Source: Prochlorothrix sp035285005
Lineage (GTDB): Bacteria; Cyanobacteriota; Cyanobacteriia; Prochlorotrichales; Prochlorotrichaceae
Assembly: GCA_035285005.1 (NCBI GenBank)
Contig: JAYKIB010000116.1
Coordinates: forward strand, 1 to 32,914
Direction: 5' to 3'
Length of the DNA stretch: 32,914 nucleotides
Numbering within the stretch: position 1 is the stretch's first letter; every line of letters begins with the position of its first letter. Positions 14,600 to 22,878 of this stretch are shown here, piece after piece. Position numbers and translations under genes: made by a program. Below the pieces are notes generated by a model. That model had not been told where the DNA came from. It made no database searches and saw nothing but the letters and a program-made list of their open reading frames with translations.

Positions 14600-16132
14600 A
14601 TGTTAGCGAGAGTCTGGAGCGCAGCGATCGTCGGGATAAATGCGGTCAAAGTTGGCGTAGAAGTTGATGTGTCGGGGGGGTTGCCCAGCATTGTCCTCGT
14701 TGGCTTGCCGGATACGGCTGTGCAAGAGTCTCGCGAACGGGTTAAGGCAGCACTCAAAAACGCAGGGTACATGCCACCGATGCGGAAGGTTGTCATCAAC
14801 CTCTCCCCCGCCGATCTCCGCAAAGAAGGCCCCAGCTTTGACTTACCCCTGAGCATTGGCATTCTGGCTGCGTCGGAGCAAGTCAGCTCGGAATTACTGG
14901 GGGACTATCTCTTTTTGGGGGAAGTATCCCTGGATGGCAGCTTGCGACCCGTGGCTGGGGTGCTACCGATCGCCGCTGCTGCTCAGGATTTGGGTCTAAC
15001 AGGCATGGTGGTACCAGAAGCCAATGCCCAAGAAGCGGCGCTGGTGGAGGGCCTCAAGGTCTTTGGCTTCAAGCATTTGGCCGATGTGGGGAATTTCCTC
15101 AACAATCCCCTCCTGCACCAACCCATGCCCACCCCCGATCGCCGTGCCCAACTGCAACACATTCCCCCCAGCCTGGATCTGCGGGATGTGAAGGGCCAAT
15201 CCCATGCCCGTCGCGCCCTAGAAATTGCCGCAGCGGGGGGCCATAACCTGATTTTTGTGGGACCACCGGGGAGCGGTAAAACCATGCTGGCACGCCGGTT
15301 ACCGGGGATCCTGCCGCCTTTAAACTTTGAAGAAGCCCTAGAGGTGACCCAAATCCACTCGGTTGCCGGTTTGCTGAAGGAGCGGGGTAGCCTGGTGTGC
15401 GATCGACCCTTTCGCAGTCCCCACCATTCCGCATCAGGGCCTTCCTTGGTGGGGGGCGGGAGTTATCCCCGACCTGGAGAGATCTCCCTGGCCCACAGAG
15501 GCGTACTTTTCATGGATGAATTGACTGAATTCAAGCGAGATGTGCTGGAATTTCTGCGTCAGCCCCTGGAAGATGGCCATGTCACCATTTCCCGAACCCG
15601 GCAGTCGGTTGACTTCCCGGCTCGGTTTACCTTGGTGGCCAGTACGAACCCCTGTCCCTGTGGCTATTTTGGTGACACGATCCAGCCCTGCACCTGTAGT
15701 CCACAGCAGCGGGAAAGCTATTGGGCCAAACTCTCGGGACCGTTGATGGACCGTATTGATCTACAGGTGGCGGTGAATCGGCTCAAGCCGGAGGAGATTA
15801 CACAACAACTGGAGGGGGAAGCCTCAATGCCGGTGCGCGATCGGGTGCAGCAGGCCCGCGATCGATCTCTTACTCGCCTACAGGGGGATCCGGAGCCTAT
15901 TCAATGCAATGCGGAGATGCAGAGCCGTCATCTGCGCCGCTGGTGTGTGCTGGATGATAGTAGTCGCATGATTTTGGAGGGGGCGATTCGGAAGTTAGGG
16001 TTATCGGCACGGGCGACGGATCGAATTTTGAAGGTGGCACGAACGATCGCGGATTTGGCGGGGTCGGATCAGTTGGCAACGCCCCACGTGGCGGAGGCGA
16101 TTCAATATCGCACGATCGATCGAATGCAGTAG
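14600..16132 (+). CDS. YifB/ComM-family Mg-chelatase-like AAA ATPase
   Basis: The 510-residue protein has the three-part YifB/ComM architecture. An N-terminal Lon-protease-like domain (VDVSGGLPSIVLVGLPDTAVQESRERVK, shown in part, then INLSPADLRKEGPSFDL) leads to an AAA+ core with Walker A GPPGSGKTML at about residues 219-228 and Walker B VLFMDELTEF at about 300-309. A Cys-rich loop (NPCPCGYFGD, CTCSPQQ) and the C-terminal Mg-chelatase lid domain (LSARATDRILKVARTIADL) follow. ComM is a hexameric branch-migration helicase aiding natural transformation in Vibrio; that role here is inference. The ATG at 14600 follows a G-rich Shine-Dalgarno-like tract at 14587-14595. Length is normal. A partial palindromic element begins 33 nt after the stop. 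Confidence 0.94.
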   Translation: MLARVWSAAIVGINAVKVGVEVDVSGGLPSIVLVGLPDTAVQESRERVKAALKNAGYMPPMRKVVINLSPADLRKEGPSFDLPLSIGILAASEQVSSELLGDYLFLGEVSLDGSLRPVAGVLPIAAAAQDLGLTGMVVPEANAQEAALVEGLKVFGFKHLADVGNFLNNPLLHQPMPTPDRRAQLQHIPPSLDLRDVKGQSHARRALEIAAAGGHNLIFVGPPGSGKTMLARRLPGILPPLNFEEALEVTQIHSVAGLLKERGSLVCDRPFRSPHHSASGPSLVGGGSYPRPGEISLAHRGVLFMDELTEFKRDVLEFLRQPLEDGHVTISRTRQSVDFPARFTLVASTNPCPCGYFGDTIQPCTCSPQQRESYWAKLSGPLMDRIDLQVAVNRLKPEEITQQLEGEASMPVRDRVQQARDRSLTRLQGDPEPIQCNAEMQSRHLRRWCVLDDSSRMILEGAIRKLGLSARATDRILKVARTIADLAGSDQLATPHVAEAIQYRTIDRMQ

Positions 16133-16165
16133 AGACAGCTTCAGCCCCAAAACAAAGCTTCAATA

Positions 16166-16226
16166 GGGCGCCTCGATTAATTGGGTTGTGCGGCTTCGCC
16201 GCACAACCCAACCCTGACTCTTGCGT
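16166..16226 (+). repeat. Left-half copy of the palindromic element after yifB
   Basis: It begins GGGCGCCTCGATTAATTGG and has a perfect TG-type core stem (GGGTTGTGCGGC / GCCGCACAACCC). Similarity ends at about CTCTTGCGT, with no right end. The core lies about 50 nt after the yifB stop. Confidence 0.85.
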
Positions 16227-16326
16227 AAATCTGACATAGACACAGTATTGTCATAGCCAACCAACAAGATCCGGTCATGCGCGTCGCGGCTCTGCCCAAC
16301 GCACCGCAGCATGGGGCAATGCCCCC

Positions 16327-18159
16327 CTACACAATTAACATCCGGGCCTCAATTCCCTGCCAAACACTGCGAGAAACCCGCACGGCCACTTGCCGACACT
16401 CTTCGATCAACAGATTGATGTAGAGGTAACGCTGCAGCTCGATCGCCTCGGCTTCCGTCAGTCGGATCCAATCCAACTCCAACTCCAGAGGCCCCAGCCA
16501 TCCCTGCAACACCTGCTGGGTAAAAGCCTTCTGGGCTTGGGAATCCTTCGTGGTGGGAATCTGGGGGCGGAGACGCTTCAGGCGACTGACCAACAGCGCA
16601 ATTTTGGTATCGGCAAAGACCTGGAGCTTCTTGATCTCCATCACCGTTTCCAACGTCTCATCCAGCTCCAAAGCCAGGGGATGCTCCACATCCAGATCCA
16701 GCATCAGGATGCGATCCAAATCTGCGGCTAGGCGCGGTTCCAGCAGACCCGCCAGATCCAGGTTGAGGTGTAGCGCATAGTCAATGGCCGCATCCAACTG
16801 GAGGGTACGGGTGAGATCCAGGGCACGATCGAGGGCAACGGCCAACGCCGCCACCCGCCGGGTGGCAGGCTTAAGGGAACTGGTCACGGCAGTGGTGGAT
16901 TGGTCAGCCCAGCGCAGAAGTCCACGGAGTCGATCGCTTTGAATCACCTGTTGGGCCGCCTCCTCCATCAAGAGCAGCAGTCGATCGCCACAATCCACCT
17001 GTCCCGCCAGCAGTAAAAAGACTTCGCGCCAATACAGATCCGTAATCCGATCCTGGATTAAAAAACCAATCTGACTGTCATATTGGGCCAAATAATAGGC
17101 TGTCAGATACTCCTGAACCGCCCGATGCACAAAAGCATAGGTTTGCCCTTCCTGGGCCACTAAGATGCCTTGATAGCAAAAACAGTCCAACAATTGCTGA
17201 ACCGTGGGGGGATCATCAAGATCCACCGTTTCATCCAGGAACTCCTGGATCAGATGGGTTAGCGTAGCCCGATCGTAGAGAATCATCTGGGTAGACAGGC
17301 CCTGAAAGGCAATCTCCGCCAGCAGCGCCTTTTCCAGGTCCGCCTTGAGGATCGTACGCAAACTCACATCATGGTTTCGATGATTCTCGAGGAGAAGCTC
17401 CACGGCCTCCTGATAAACCGCGCTGGGACTACTGGGGATCCGCTGGGTATAGCTGTAAACCCAGCACAGCACCATCAAAAATAAAGGCGTATGCTGGTTG
17501 TCCCGCATCCAGGGCAGATTCAGGCTCACCACCAGGGTCTTGAGGTGATCGATAAAATCGGAGCCGTAGGAGAGGAAAAGGGGCAGTTGCTGACGGAGCA
17601 GGGTGGCCACCTCCTTGGAGCGAGGGGGTGCCACTTCTGTGGTGGTGAAGCGGCGCAGGCCGGTGTAGCCCGAGACTTTGCGGCAGGAGATGACAAAGCG
17701 GTTTTTGGGATAGCGATCGACAAAGGTTTGAATATCCTGCTGGATCCGGTCCTGGTTGGCCGATGGAACTTCATCCAAACCATCTAAAAGCAACAGCAGC
17801 CGACCTTGATTGAGCAGGGCGGTCACGATCGTCGCTAATTCAGGAAAGTCACACCGTTGCAGCGGATCGCAGATCGCCGCCTGGAGATCAAGACTGGGGG
17901 CTTGGCAATGGCGCAGGGGCACCAATAGGGGGAAGCACTGGCGACGATAGTTGCCTTCGCTCCCCTTCAGGGCTTCGAGACCCAAGGCCCGCAGAAACGT
18001 AGATTTGCCGCACCCCGGCTCCCCCAGAACCATCACATATTGTTTGGAGTTGACCACATCGAGGGCGGGTTGCAGGCCGCTAGCCCGTCGGTTGTGGTTG
18101 CGGCTGCGCCGTTGACGATGGATCTGCTTTAGGGTCTTGGGAGACTCAACGTAGCGCAC
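16327..18159 (-). pseudogene. NACHT-domain NTPase, main part of a stop-interrupted gene
   Basis: This frame holds most of a cyanobacterial NACHT (STAND-class) NTPase, a family of regulated ATPases, some of which act in bacterial antiphage defence. Walker A GEPGCGKST lies at about residue 46 and Walker B LLLLLDGLDEVP at about 118-130, followed by FVDRYPKNRFVISCR with the sensor-like arginine. A winged-helix/helical region (AFVHRAVQEYLTAYYLAQ) precedes a C-terminal helical domain rich in LDLxxALDL patterns, ending VWQGIEARML. As written it would start at GTG 18159 without a good Shine-Dalgarno. The same frame continues upstream through one TAG (18190-18192) into 70 further family-like residues. 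The intact product would be about 690 residues. Sequencing error, nonsense mutation and reinitiation are all possible. No effector nuclease or partner gene adjoins it. Confidence 0.85.
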
Positions 18160-18189
18160 AGTCCGCTCGTCAATGAGGTGAGTAGGCAG

Positions 18190-18402
18190 CTAAACCTTAT
18201 CGAGGGGAACCGGTTGGGACAATCCCAGCAGGGACACCTGGGCGTAGCGTTGGGCGTAGAACTGTTGATAGCGATCGATCGCTTGCACAAGGGACCGCTG
18301 AAAGGTGGCCTGCCCCGCGAGGGTTCCCTTGCCGTCCCCTTCCAGGGTATCCAGGAGCAAGGCAGCCAGTTGGGGACTCGGGGCGGAAACGGGGTTGACC
18401 AT
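18190..18402 (-). pseudogene. N-terminal fragment of the interrupted NACHT gene
   Basis: This 70-residue fragment starts at ATG 18402 and ends at TAG 18190-18192, in the same frame as the NACHT body. Its end, AIDRYQQFYAQRYAQVSLLGL followed by SQPVPLDKV (joined), resembles the segment preceding NACHT domains in cyanobacterial proteins, where I recall a pattern like 'LGM..PV.LDSVY'. The codons after TAG read LPTHLIDERTVRYVES, which continues that pattern. The stop probably replaces a tyrosine codon (TAC or TAT to TAG). A TTG start at 18426 is also possible. Confidence 0.75.
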
Positions 18403-18433
18403 CAGTTGCAAGGGATAAGGGAACAAATCAGGG

Positions 18434-18568
18434 CAGCCGCCAATTTATGAGCGACCGGTTTGGGGCGTGTGACGCTTGCTATTCGCTTGCTATTGAGGGG
18501 CGATACGCCTCACCCGGTCTCAACGAACCTATCCGTTGCCCCAGGTCAGCCGCCAATTTGTGAGCGAC
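18434..18568. repeat. 22-bp direct repeat upstream of the NACHT gene
   Basis: CAGCCGCCAATTTATGAGCG plus AC at 18434-18455 recurs at 18547-18568 with one mismatch (TTTGTG for TTTATG), 113 bp apart. A small inverted repeat (CCCCC...GGGGG, about 18583-18600) follows. The region between the NACHT and DUF427 genes has no coding sequence. Confidence 0.75.
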
Positions 18569-18672
18569 AAATCCAAACAGTCCCCCCATACCGTGGGGGA
18601 CAGGCTTCCACCGCCAAGGACCGGTTCGTTGCGGTGGGCCTGTTACAGATAGCCGCCATAACTACCCTAAGC

Positions 18673-18963
18673 CTAAGCTTCGATCGTCACCCCCTTCCCT
18701 TTCCAAAAGGCCACATAATTCTCAATATTTTTGGCCCGCTCTTTGGTTTGGGGGTAATACCAGGCACCATTGGCGATCGTGCTCCCGGCCACCTCAATGT
18801 TGTAGTAGCTGGCGGTTCCTTTCCAGCCGCAGGTGGTGTGGTAATCGCTGGGCTTAAAGTACTCAGATTTAATGGCAGCGGGCGGGAAGTAAATGTTTCC
18901 TTCCACCGTTTCGTATTGCTCGGTTTCCGCGATGACGACACCGTTAAAGGTTGCTTTTGCCAT
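18673..18963 (-). CDS. DUF427 domain protein
   Basis: The 96-residue protein is essentially one DUF427 domain. It starts AKATFNGVVIAETEQYETVEGN (shown as MAKATFNGVVIAE... and EGNIYFPP), continues with SEYFKPSDYHTTCGWKGTAS and ends with NGAWYYPQTKERAKNIENYV and AFWKGKGV. The 'T.C.wKG.A.Y' and 'aWyYp' motifs are the family hallmarks. These small beta-rich proteins are widespread and have no established function. No signal peptide is present, so it is likely cytosolic. Its ATG at 18963 is 50 bp downstream of the dacB stop, on the same strand, so cotranscription with the dacB operon is possible. Confidence 0.92.
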   Translation of the reverse strand: MAKATFNGVVIAETEQYETVEGNIYFPPAAIKSEYFKPSDYHTTCGWKGTASYYNIEVAGSTIANGAWYYPQTKERAKNIENYVAFWKGKGVTIEA

Positions 18964-19013
18964 GGGTGACTAAAACGTGATGAGTTGGGTGAACTGACCC
19001 TCATTTTATCCCG

Positions 19014-20765
19014 TTACTGGGGACCGCAGGATTGCAATTGCCCCAACTCCAAGACCACCGCCTCCAGGGTTTGGCGCAGGGTGCCATAGGAAGCATCGGC
19101 ATGGTTAATAAACGCGCTGAACACGATCGGCTCGAACTGGGGCGGCTGCACATAGCCCGCCAAGGCATAAATCCCGGTCATACTGCCGGTTTTGCCCTGA
19201 AAGCGCCCCTCCAGGTTTGTCCCCTGAAATCGCCAACGCAAAGTACCTCGCTCTCCGGCGATCGCCAGGGATTGGCGATAGGTGGCCTGGTGGGGCGATC
19301 GGGCCAGGGCCTGGAGCAGGGCAACGGTGGCGCGAGGGGTCAGCAAGTTCCGGCGCGAAAGACCCGATCCATCCGCAAGGACCATCTGATCACCGGGAAT
19401 CCCCAGGTTAACCAGGGTCGCTTCCAGGCGATCGAGACCCTGCTCCCAGGGCACCCCCCTGGGGTTGGACTCTGGGTTCGCTGGCACATTCGCTCCCGTA
19501 TTCGCCGCTGAACCCACTCCCCCCGGCCCCAGGGCCAACGGTTGCCCAAGCCACTGCACCAGAGCTTCAGCATAGAGGTTTTGGCTTGTTTGGTTAGCGG
19601 TCGCAACCAGTTGGGCCACGCTGGGAGACGGATAGGTCGCCAGACTCTCCCCAGCCCAATCCGAGGGCACCAGCCCAACCCCTGTCGGGTCGATCAGGGC
19701 CTGATTCTGGACCCGAATACCGGAGCGATCGAGGGCCGCCGCAAATTCAGTCAGAAACCGCTCCCCCGGTGCCAAAGCCGCGATCGCCACCGGTTCCGAC
19801 GGCGCACCCGATCGCAATAGTCCCTGAATCTCAACGATCGGTTCCCGCAGTGACTGCCCCACCCTCACCCATTCCCGTTCCTCCGGGCCACCACTACGGG
19901 ATCGGTTCGCCACAGCCCAACCCAACCCATCGCGGGGATTTTCCCACTCCAGCCGCAGCGGCTCCCCCACCCCCCGGGGATGGAGCACAAGGGGGAGCGC
20001 ATTTTGGGTCAGCATCAAGCTATTCAGAGGCGCACCATACCCGGCCTGGGTATCGGCAAACTCCCAGGTGGAGGGTGTTTGGGTACCGTGGGATAGGGAC
20101 TCCTCCCCCCAGAGATGCGTCACTGTCTCAATGCCCCGCAGTTGAAGCTGCTGGGCTGTGGTTTGGGCAAGCTGGGCTAGGTCATCGCGACTGAAAGCCG
20201 GATCCCCAGCTCCCGTCAGAATTAACTGGGGATCCGAGGCCCCCGCCAGCGTCACCGTCGTGCTGCGGGTATAGTCCGGTCCCAGGACCGTGAGCGCAGC
20301 AGCGGTGGTGAGCAGCTTTTGCACAGACGCAGGCGTAAAGAATCGATCGCCCTGGTGGTCATACAGCACCGTGCCGGTTTCCGTGGCCACCGTGAGCCCC
20401 CAATGGCTGCGAGCAACGGCGGGGGCTTCAAACAGCGCAGGAATGCGCGTAGACAGCTGAACAGGGCATTGGGCCTGGGCCGGGGAGGCGATCGGAGCCA
20501 GAACACCCAAAACGGTCCCCAGCAACAGACGACCAAGGGCGCGACGCGCCAAACCCGTGGGGCTCAGTGGACTCAGTGGATTCAGTGGATTCCATGATCT
20601 CCCTGGATGCAAGAGTCCCCCTGGATGCAAGAGTCCCCGACGACCCCAACCAACGGCAGCCGCCCCAGGGCGAGCCACCAGCCAGCCCATGGATTGTCCG
20701 TCCCATTGTCCGTCCCTCGGTGTGTTCATCTGCCTGTCCATCTGGCTGTCCATCCGCCTGTCCAT
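19014..20765 (-). CDS. dacB: D-alanyl-D-alanine carboxypeptidase/endopeptidase (PBP4 type)
   Basis: This peptidase S13 family penicillin-binding protein trims peptidoglycan stem peptides or cuts crosslinks. All three active-site motifs are visible: SVQK at residues 147-150, SQN in TANQTSQNLYAEAL, and KTG in FQGKTGSMTG near the C-terminus. The enzyme body starts after a hydrophobic stretch (LGRLLLGTVLGVLAPIA, about 78-93) ending in a likely cleavage site at AQA (about 98). That puts about 75 odd residues before the signal region, encoded largely by short in-frame tandem repeats. The ATG at 20765 is 9 nt after the upstream stop, which overlaps its Shine-Dalgarno (TGAGG). The ATG at 20690 would give a shorter leader. 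It forms an operon with the YvcK-like gene. Confidence 0.92.
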   Translation of the reverse strand: MDRRMDSQMDRQMNTPRDGQWDGQSMGWLVARPGAAAVGWGRRGLLHPGGLLHPGRSWNPLNPLSPLSPTGLARRALGRLLLGTVLGVLAPIASPAQAQCPVQLSTRIPALFEAPAVARSHWGLTVATETGTVLYDHQGDRFFTPASVQKLLTTAAALTVLGPDYTRSTTVTLAGASDPQLILTGAGDPAFSRDDLAQLAQTTAQQLQLRGIETVTHLWGEESLSHGTQTPSTWEFADTQAGYGAPLNSLMLTQNALPLVLHPRGVGEPLRLEWENPRDGLGWAVANRSRSGGPEEREWVRVGQSLREPIVEIQGLLRSGAPSEPVAIAALAPGERFLTEFAAALDRSGIRVQNQALIDPTGVGLVPSDWAGESLATYPSPSVAQLVATANQTSQNLYAEALVQWLGQPLALGPGGVGSAANTGANVPANPESNPRGVPWEQGLDRLEATLVNLGIPGDQMVLADGSGLSRRNLLTPRATVALLQALARSPHQATYRQSLAIAGERGTLRWRFQGTNLEGRFQGKTGSMTGIYALAGYVQPPQFEPIVFSAFINHADASYGTLRQTLEAVVLELGQLQSCGPQ

Positions 20766-20769
20766 CCGC
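20563..20769. repeat. Three in-frame tandem repeats in the 5' part of dacB
   Basis: The region has CTCAGTGGA-type 9-bp units x3 (20563-20589), a perfect 18-bp duplication (20601-20618 and 20619-20636) and CTGTCCATCCGC-type 12-bp units x3 (20734-20769). All unit lengths are multiples of three, so copy changes keep the frame. They encode PLS/PLN, GLLHPG and MDRQ-type repeats ahead of the signal region. Confidence 0.85.
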
Positions 20770-20774
20770 CTACC

Positions 20775-22166
20775 TCAGCTCACCTGCTTGTACCACTGCA
20801 TCAAAACACGGGCCAACCGTTGGGGATCGTGGCGTACCTGCTTCTTCGCAAAATCCTCAATCATCACATGGGCCAACACAATCTGCCGACCCAACTGGAG
20901 CACCGCCTCCCGATCGAAATCCACAGCCGTCGAGTTCTCCGCCGCATAGGCCTGTTGAATATCCTGGGAGGGGGGGCGCTTTTGCACCACCACCGCATCA
21001 AAAAGGGGAGTCCCCCAAGCCTGATCGATCGCCTCAATATGATCCGCCACGGTGTATCCCGTGGTTTCCCCAGGCTGGGTCATCACATTACACACATAGA
21101 CCCGAGGCGCCGTCGCCTGGGCCACCGCCGCCGCCAATTCCGGCACCAAAAAGTTGGGCAGAATACTGGTGTAGAGGCTACCGGGACCAATGATGATGTA
21201 GTCAGCCTCCTGGATGGCACGGATGGCACTGGGCAGCGCCGGAGGATTGGGCGGATCACAACCCAGATGAATGATCTGGCCCTGGGCCTCCGGGATATTG
21301 GACTCCCCCTCCACCCGACGACCATCGGCAAAGTCCGCCCAAATTTTCATATCGCTGAGGGTAGCGGGGAGCACCTTACCGCGCACCGCTAACACATGGG
21401 AGCTGGCGGCGATCGCCCGCTCAAAGTCCCCCCCGGTAATCGCCGTCATCGCCGTCAAGAAGAGGTTGCCAAAGCTATGGCCCATCAGCCCGTCCCCCGT
21501 TTCAAAGCGATAGTGAAACAGTTCCGTGAGCAGTTTCTCCTCCTGGGCCAAGGCCGTCAGGCAGTTGCGAATATCCCCCGGTGGCTGCACCCCCATTTCC
21601 CGCCGGAGCCGTCCCGAAGAGCCGCCATCATCCGCCACCGTGACGATCGCCGTGATGTTGGCACTGTAATGCTTGAGTCCCCGCAGGAGATTGGACAGCC
21701 CCGTCCCGCCGCCAATGGCCACAATTCTCGGCCCCCGGTGCAGGCGACGATGGGTCAGCAGCAAATCCACCAATTCCTCCTCAGGCTCCGGCATCAACAC
21801 CTCTGTAATTGACCCCAGGGTCCGACTTTGACCCCAAAACACAAACAGGAGGCCCAACAACAGAACCACAGGACCACTGACATAGTTGGGGAACAGTTGG
21901 GTGATCTGTTCGAGGAACGATCGAATAAAGCGAATGATGTAATGGACCGGACTTAAATTGGCCCAAATTGCTAGCCCCAGCACGGTCATCACCACCCCCA
22001 CCGCACTCATCAAAAGCCAGCGTTTGACAAAAAGACCGGGGACCAACCACTTGACCCATTGCCCCACCCGTTGCCCCTGGGGCGAGAGAGTCCGGCGACG
22101 CTTACGACGCAAGCGTCGTTTCGATTGCTGTTTAGGGAGCGACAGAGAGCGGCGGGAATGATCCAT
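20775..22166 (-). CDS. YvcK/CofD-like protein (gluconeogenesis factor family)
   Basis: The C-terminal ~340 residues match the YvcK branch of the CofD-like family: RIVAIGGGTGLSNLLRGLK, TVADDGGSSGRLRREMG, PPGDIRNCLTALA and ADYIIIGPGSLYTSILPNFL. YvcK binds UDP-sugars and affects cell shape and growth on gluconeogenic carbon in Bacillus. The role here is inferred. The N-terminal part has a basic segment (RRLRRKRRRTLSP) and two hydrophobic helices, one LLMSAVGVVMTVLGLAIWA and one around YVSGPVVLLLGLLFVFWG, so the protein is membrane anchored. The frame is open 29 codons further upstream, but that part translates a dispersed repeat; the ATG at 22166 gives 463 residues. The stop is 9 nt from dacB, so the pair is an operon, consistent with a cell-wall link. 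Confidence 0.9.
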   Translation of the reverse strand: MDHSRRSLSLPKQQSKRRLRRKRRRTLSPQGQRVGQWVKWLVPGLFVKRWLLMSAVGVVMTVLGLAIWANLSPVHYIIRFIRSFLEQITQLFPNYVSGPVVLLLGLLFVFWGQSRTLGSITEVLMPEPEEELVDLLLTHRRLHRGPRIVAIGGGTGLSNLLRGLKHYSANITAIVTVADDGGSSGRLRREMGVQPPGDIRNCLTALAQEEKLLTELFHYRFETGDGLMGHSFGNLFLTAMTAITGGDFERAIAASSHVLAVRGKVLPATLSDMKIWADFADGRRVEGESNIPEAQGQIIHLGCDPPNPPALPSAIRAIQEADYIIIGPGSLYTSILPNFLVPELAAAVAQATAPRVYVCNVMTQPGETTGYTVADHIEAIDQAWGTPLFDAVVVQKRPPSQDIQQAYAAENSTAVDFDREAVLQLGRQIVLAHVMIEDFAKKQVRHDPQRLARVLMQWYKQVS

Positions 22167-22207
22167 ACAGGGGGTGCAGTCCTTTACAACAAAAATTAAC
22201 CGAAACA

Positions 22208-22306
22208 GGGCACCTCGATTAACTGTGGTGGGCGGCAAAGCCGTCCACCACAACCCCCATTCTTGCGGGAGTCACGGGATGCAGATTGGAATCTTTCGAG
22301 GTACCC
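22208..22306 (+). repeat. 99-bp palindromic element with fully changed core
   Basis: The ends are GGGCACCTCGATTAAC and TTTCGAGGTACCC. The core GTGGTGGGCGGC pairs with GCCGTCCACCAC (one G-T wobble) although its outer bases differ from the usual GGGTT/AACCC. Flanks are AACA and AACG (3 of 4 match). It lies 41 bp upstream of the YvcK-like ATG. Confidence 0.88.
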
Positions 22307-22312
22307 AACGGA

Positions 22313-22346
22313 ATGAACCGAATCACAGGCATGAACCGAATCACAG
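22313..22346. repeat. Perfect 16-bp direct repeat
   Basis: ATGAACCGAATCACAG occurs at 22313-22328 and 22331-22346, separated by GC. Confidence 0.9.
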
Positions 22347-22368
22347 TTAGAGAAGGGCGGCAGAGTGG

Positions 22369-22401
22369 CTGACACAACACTGACACAACACTGACACAAC
22401 A
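22369..22401. repeat. Three perfect 11-bp tandem repeats
   Basis: CTGACACAACA is repeated three times without change. Confidence 0.92.
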
Positions 22402-22574
22402 GGGACAAGCCTCGGTAGGGGACGGCCCACACCCCCGAAGCTCCCAGGACCTAAGCCAGTCCTGCTCCCCTGACAGGGGCATGGTTTCCGCGCCCAGGGG
22501 AGTGGCCCATTGGTCAGGCGCTGATACACCCCGCCGGGGATCGGGTGCACCCTAATCCTGTCCCGTATACAACT

Positions 22575-22606
22575 GCTCGAGGTATCCCATCAAATCGAAG
22601 TGCCCC
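22575..22606 (+). repeat. Right-end remnant of the palindromic element
   Basis: CATCAAATCGAAGTGCCCC matches the right end (ATTAATCGAGGTGCCC); an adjacent CTCGAGGTATCCC may be part of a second remnant. No core is present. Confidence 0.5.
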
Positions 22607-22632
22607 TTAGCTTAACAAGTATTAATACTCAT

Positions 22633-22731
22633 GGGCACCTCGAAAAATCCAAGTTTTCGTCCTCTGACCCACGTCAGAGTAAGGATTGGGTTGGGCGGCG
22701 AAGCCGCCCAACCCAATTAATCGAAGTGCCC
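22633..22731 (-). repeat. 99-bp palindromic element, inverted, with TCAT target duplication
   Basis: This copy is inverted relative to most others: the GGGTTGGGCGGC GAA GCCGCCCAACCC core lies near its right end, with ATTAATCGAAGTGCCC closing it. The left end, GGGCACCTCGAAAAAT, is the 'TTTTC' subtype read from the other strand. It is flanked by TCAT at 22629-22632 and TCAT at 22732-22735. Confidence 0.93.
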
Positions 22732-22878
22732 TCATGGGATCAGCTTTAGTCCCCGCCTGATTGCCCTGGACAGCTGTGCCACTCATGGCAGCGCCGTTGA
22801 CGGCTAGCTGACAAAAATAAAGTTTTCGAGCTACCCTCACGCTAATCTAAAACAGGAACTCAAACAGGAGCACCCCTC

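Larger units (their letters stand above)
22167..22878. other. Repeat-rich divergent intergenic region
   Basis: This 712-bp gap between the divergent YvcK-like and MCE-ATPase genes holds two complete palindromic elements in opposite orientations, a right-end remnant and two short direct-repeat clusters. No coding sequence or RNA gene is convincing. TAATCT at 22843-22848 could be the -10 box for the ABC gene. Confidence 0.6.

Noticed and set aside
20567..21392. Plus-strand open frames of 208-261 codons
   Set aside because: They are antisense to dacB and the YvcK-like gene, both recognised by strong motifs.
22167..22253. 29-codon N-terminal extension of the YvcK-like gene
   Set aside because: It runs into the palindromic element at 22208 and starts without a credible ribosome site; ATG 22166 fits better.
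22369..22401. Possible CRISPR array (short repeated units)
   Set aside because: Units are 11 bp with no spacers and no cas gene nearby.
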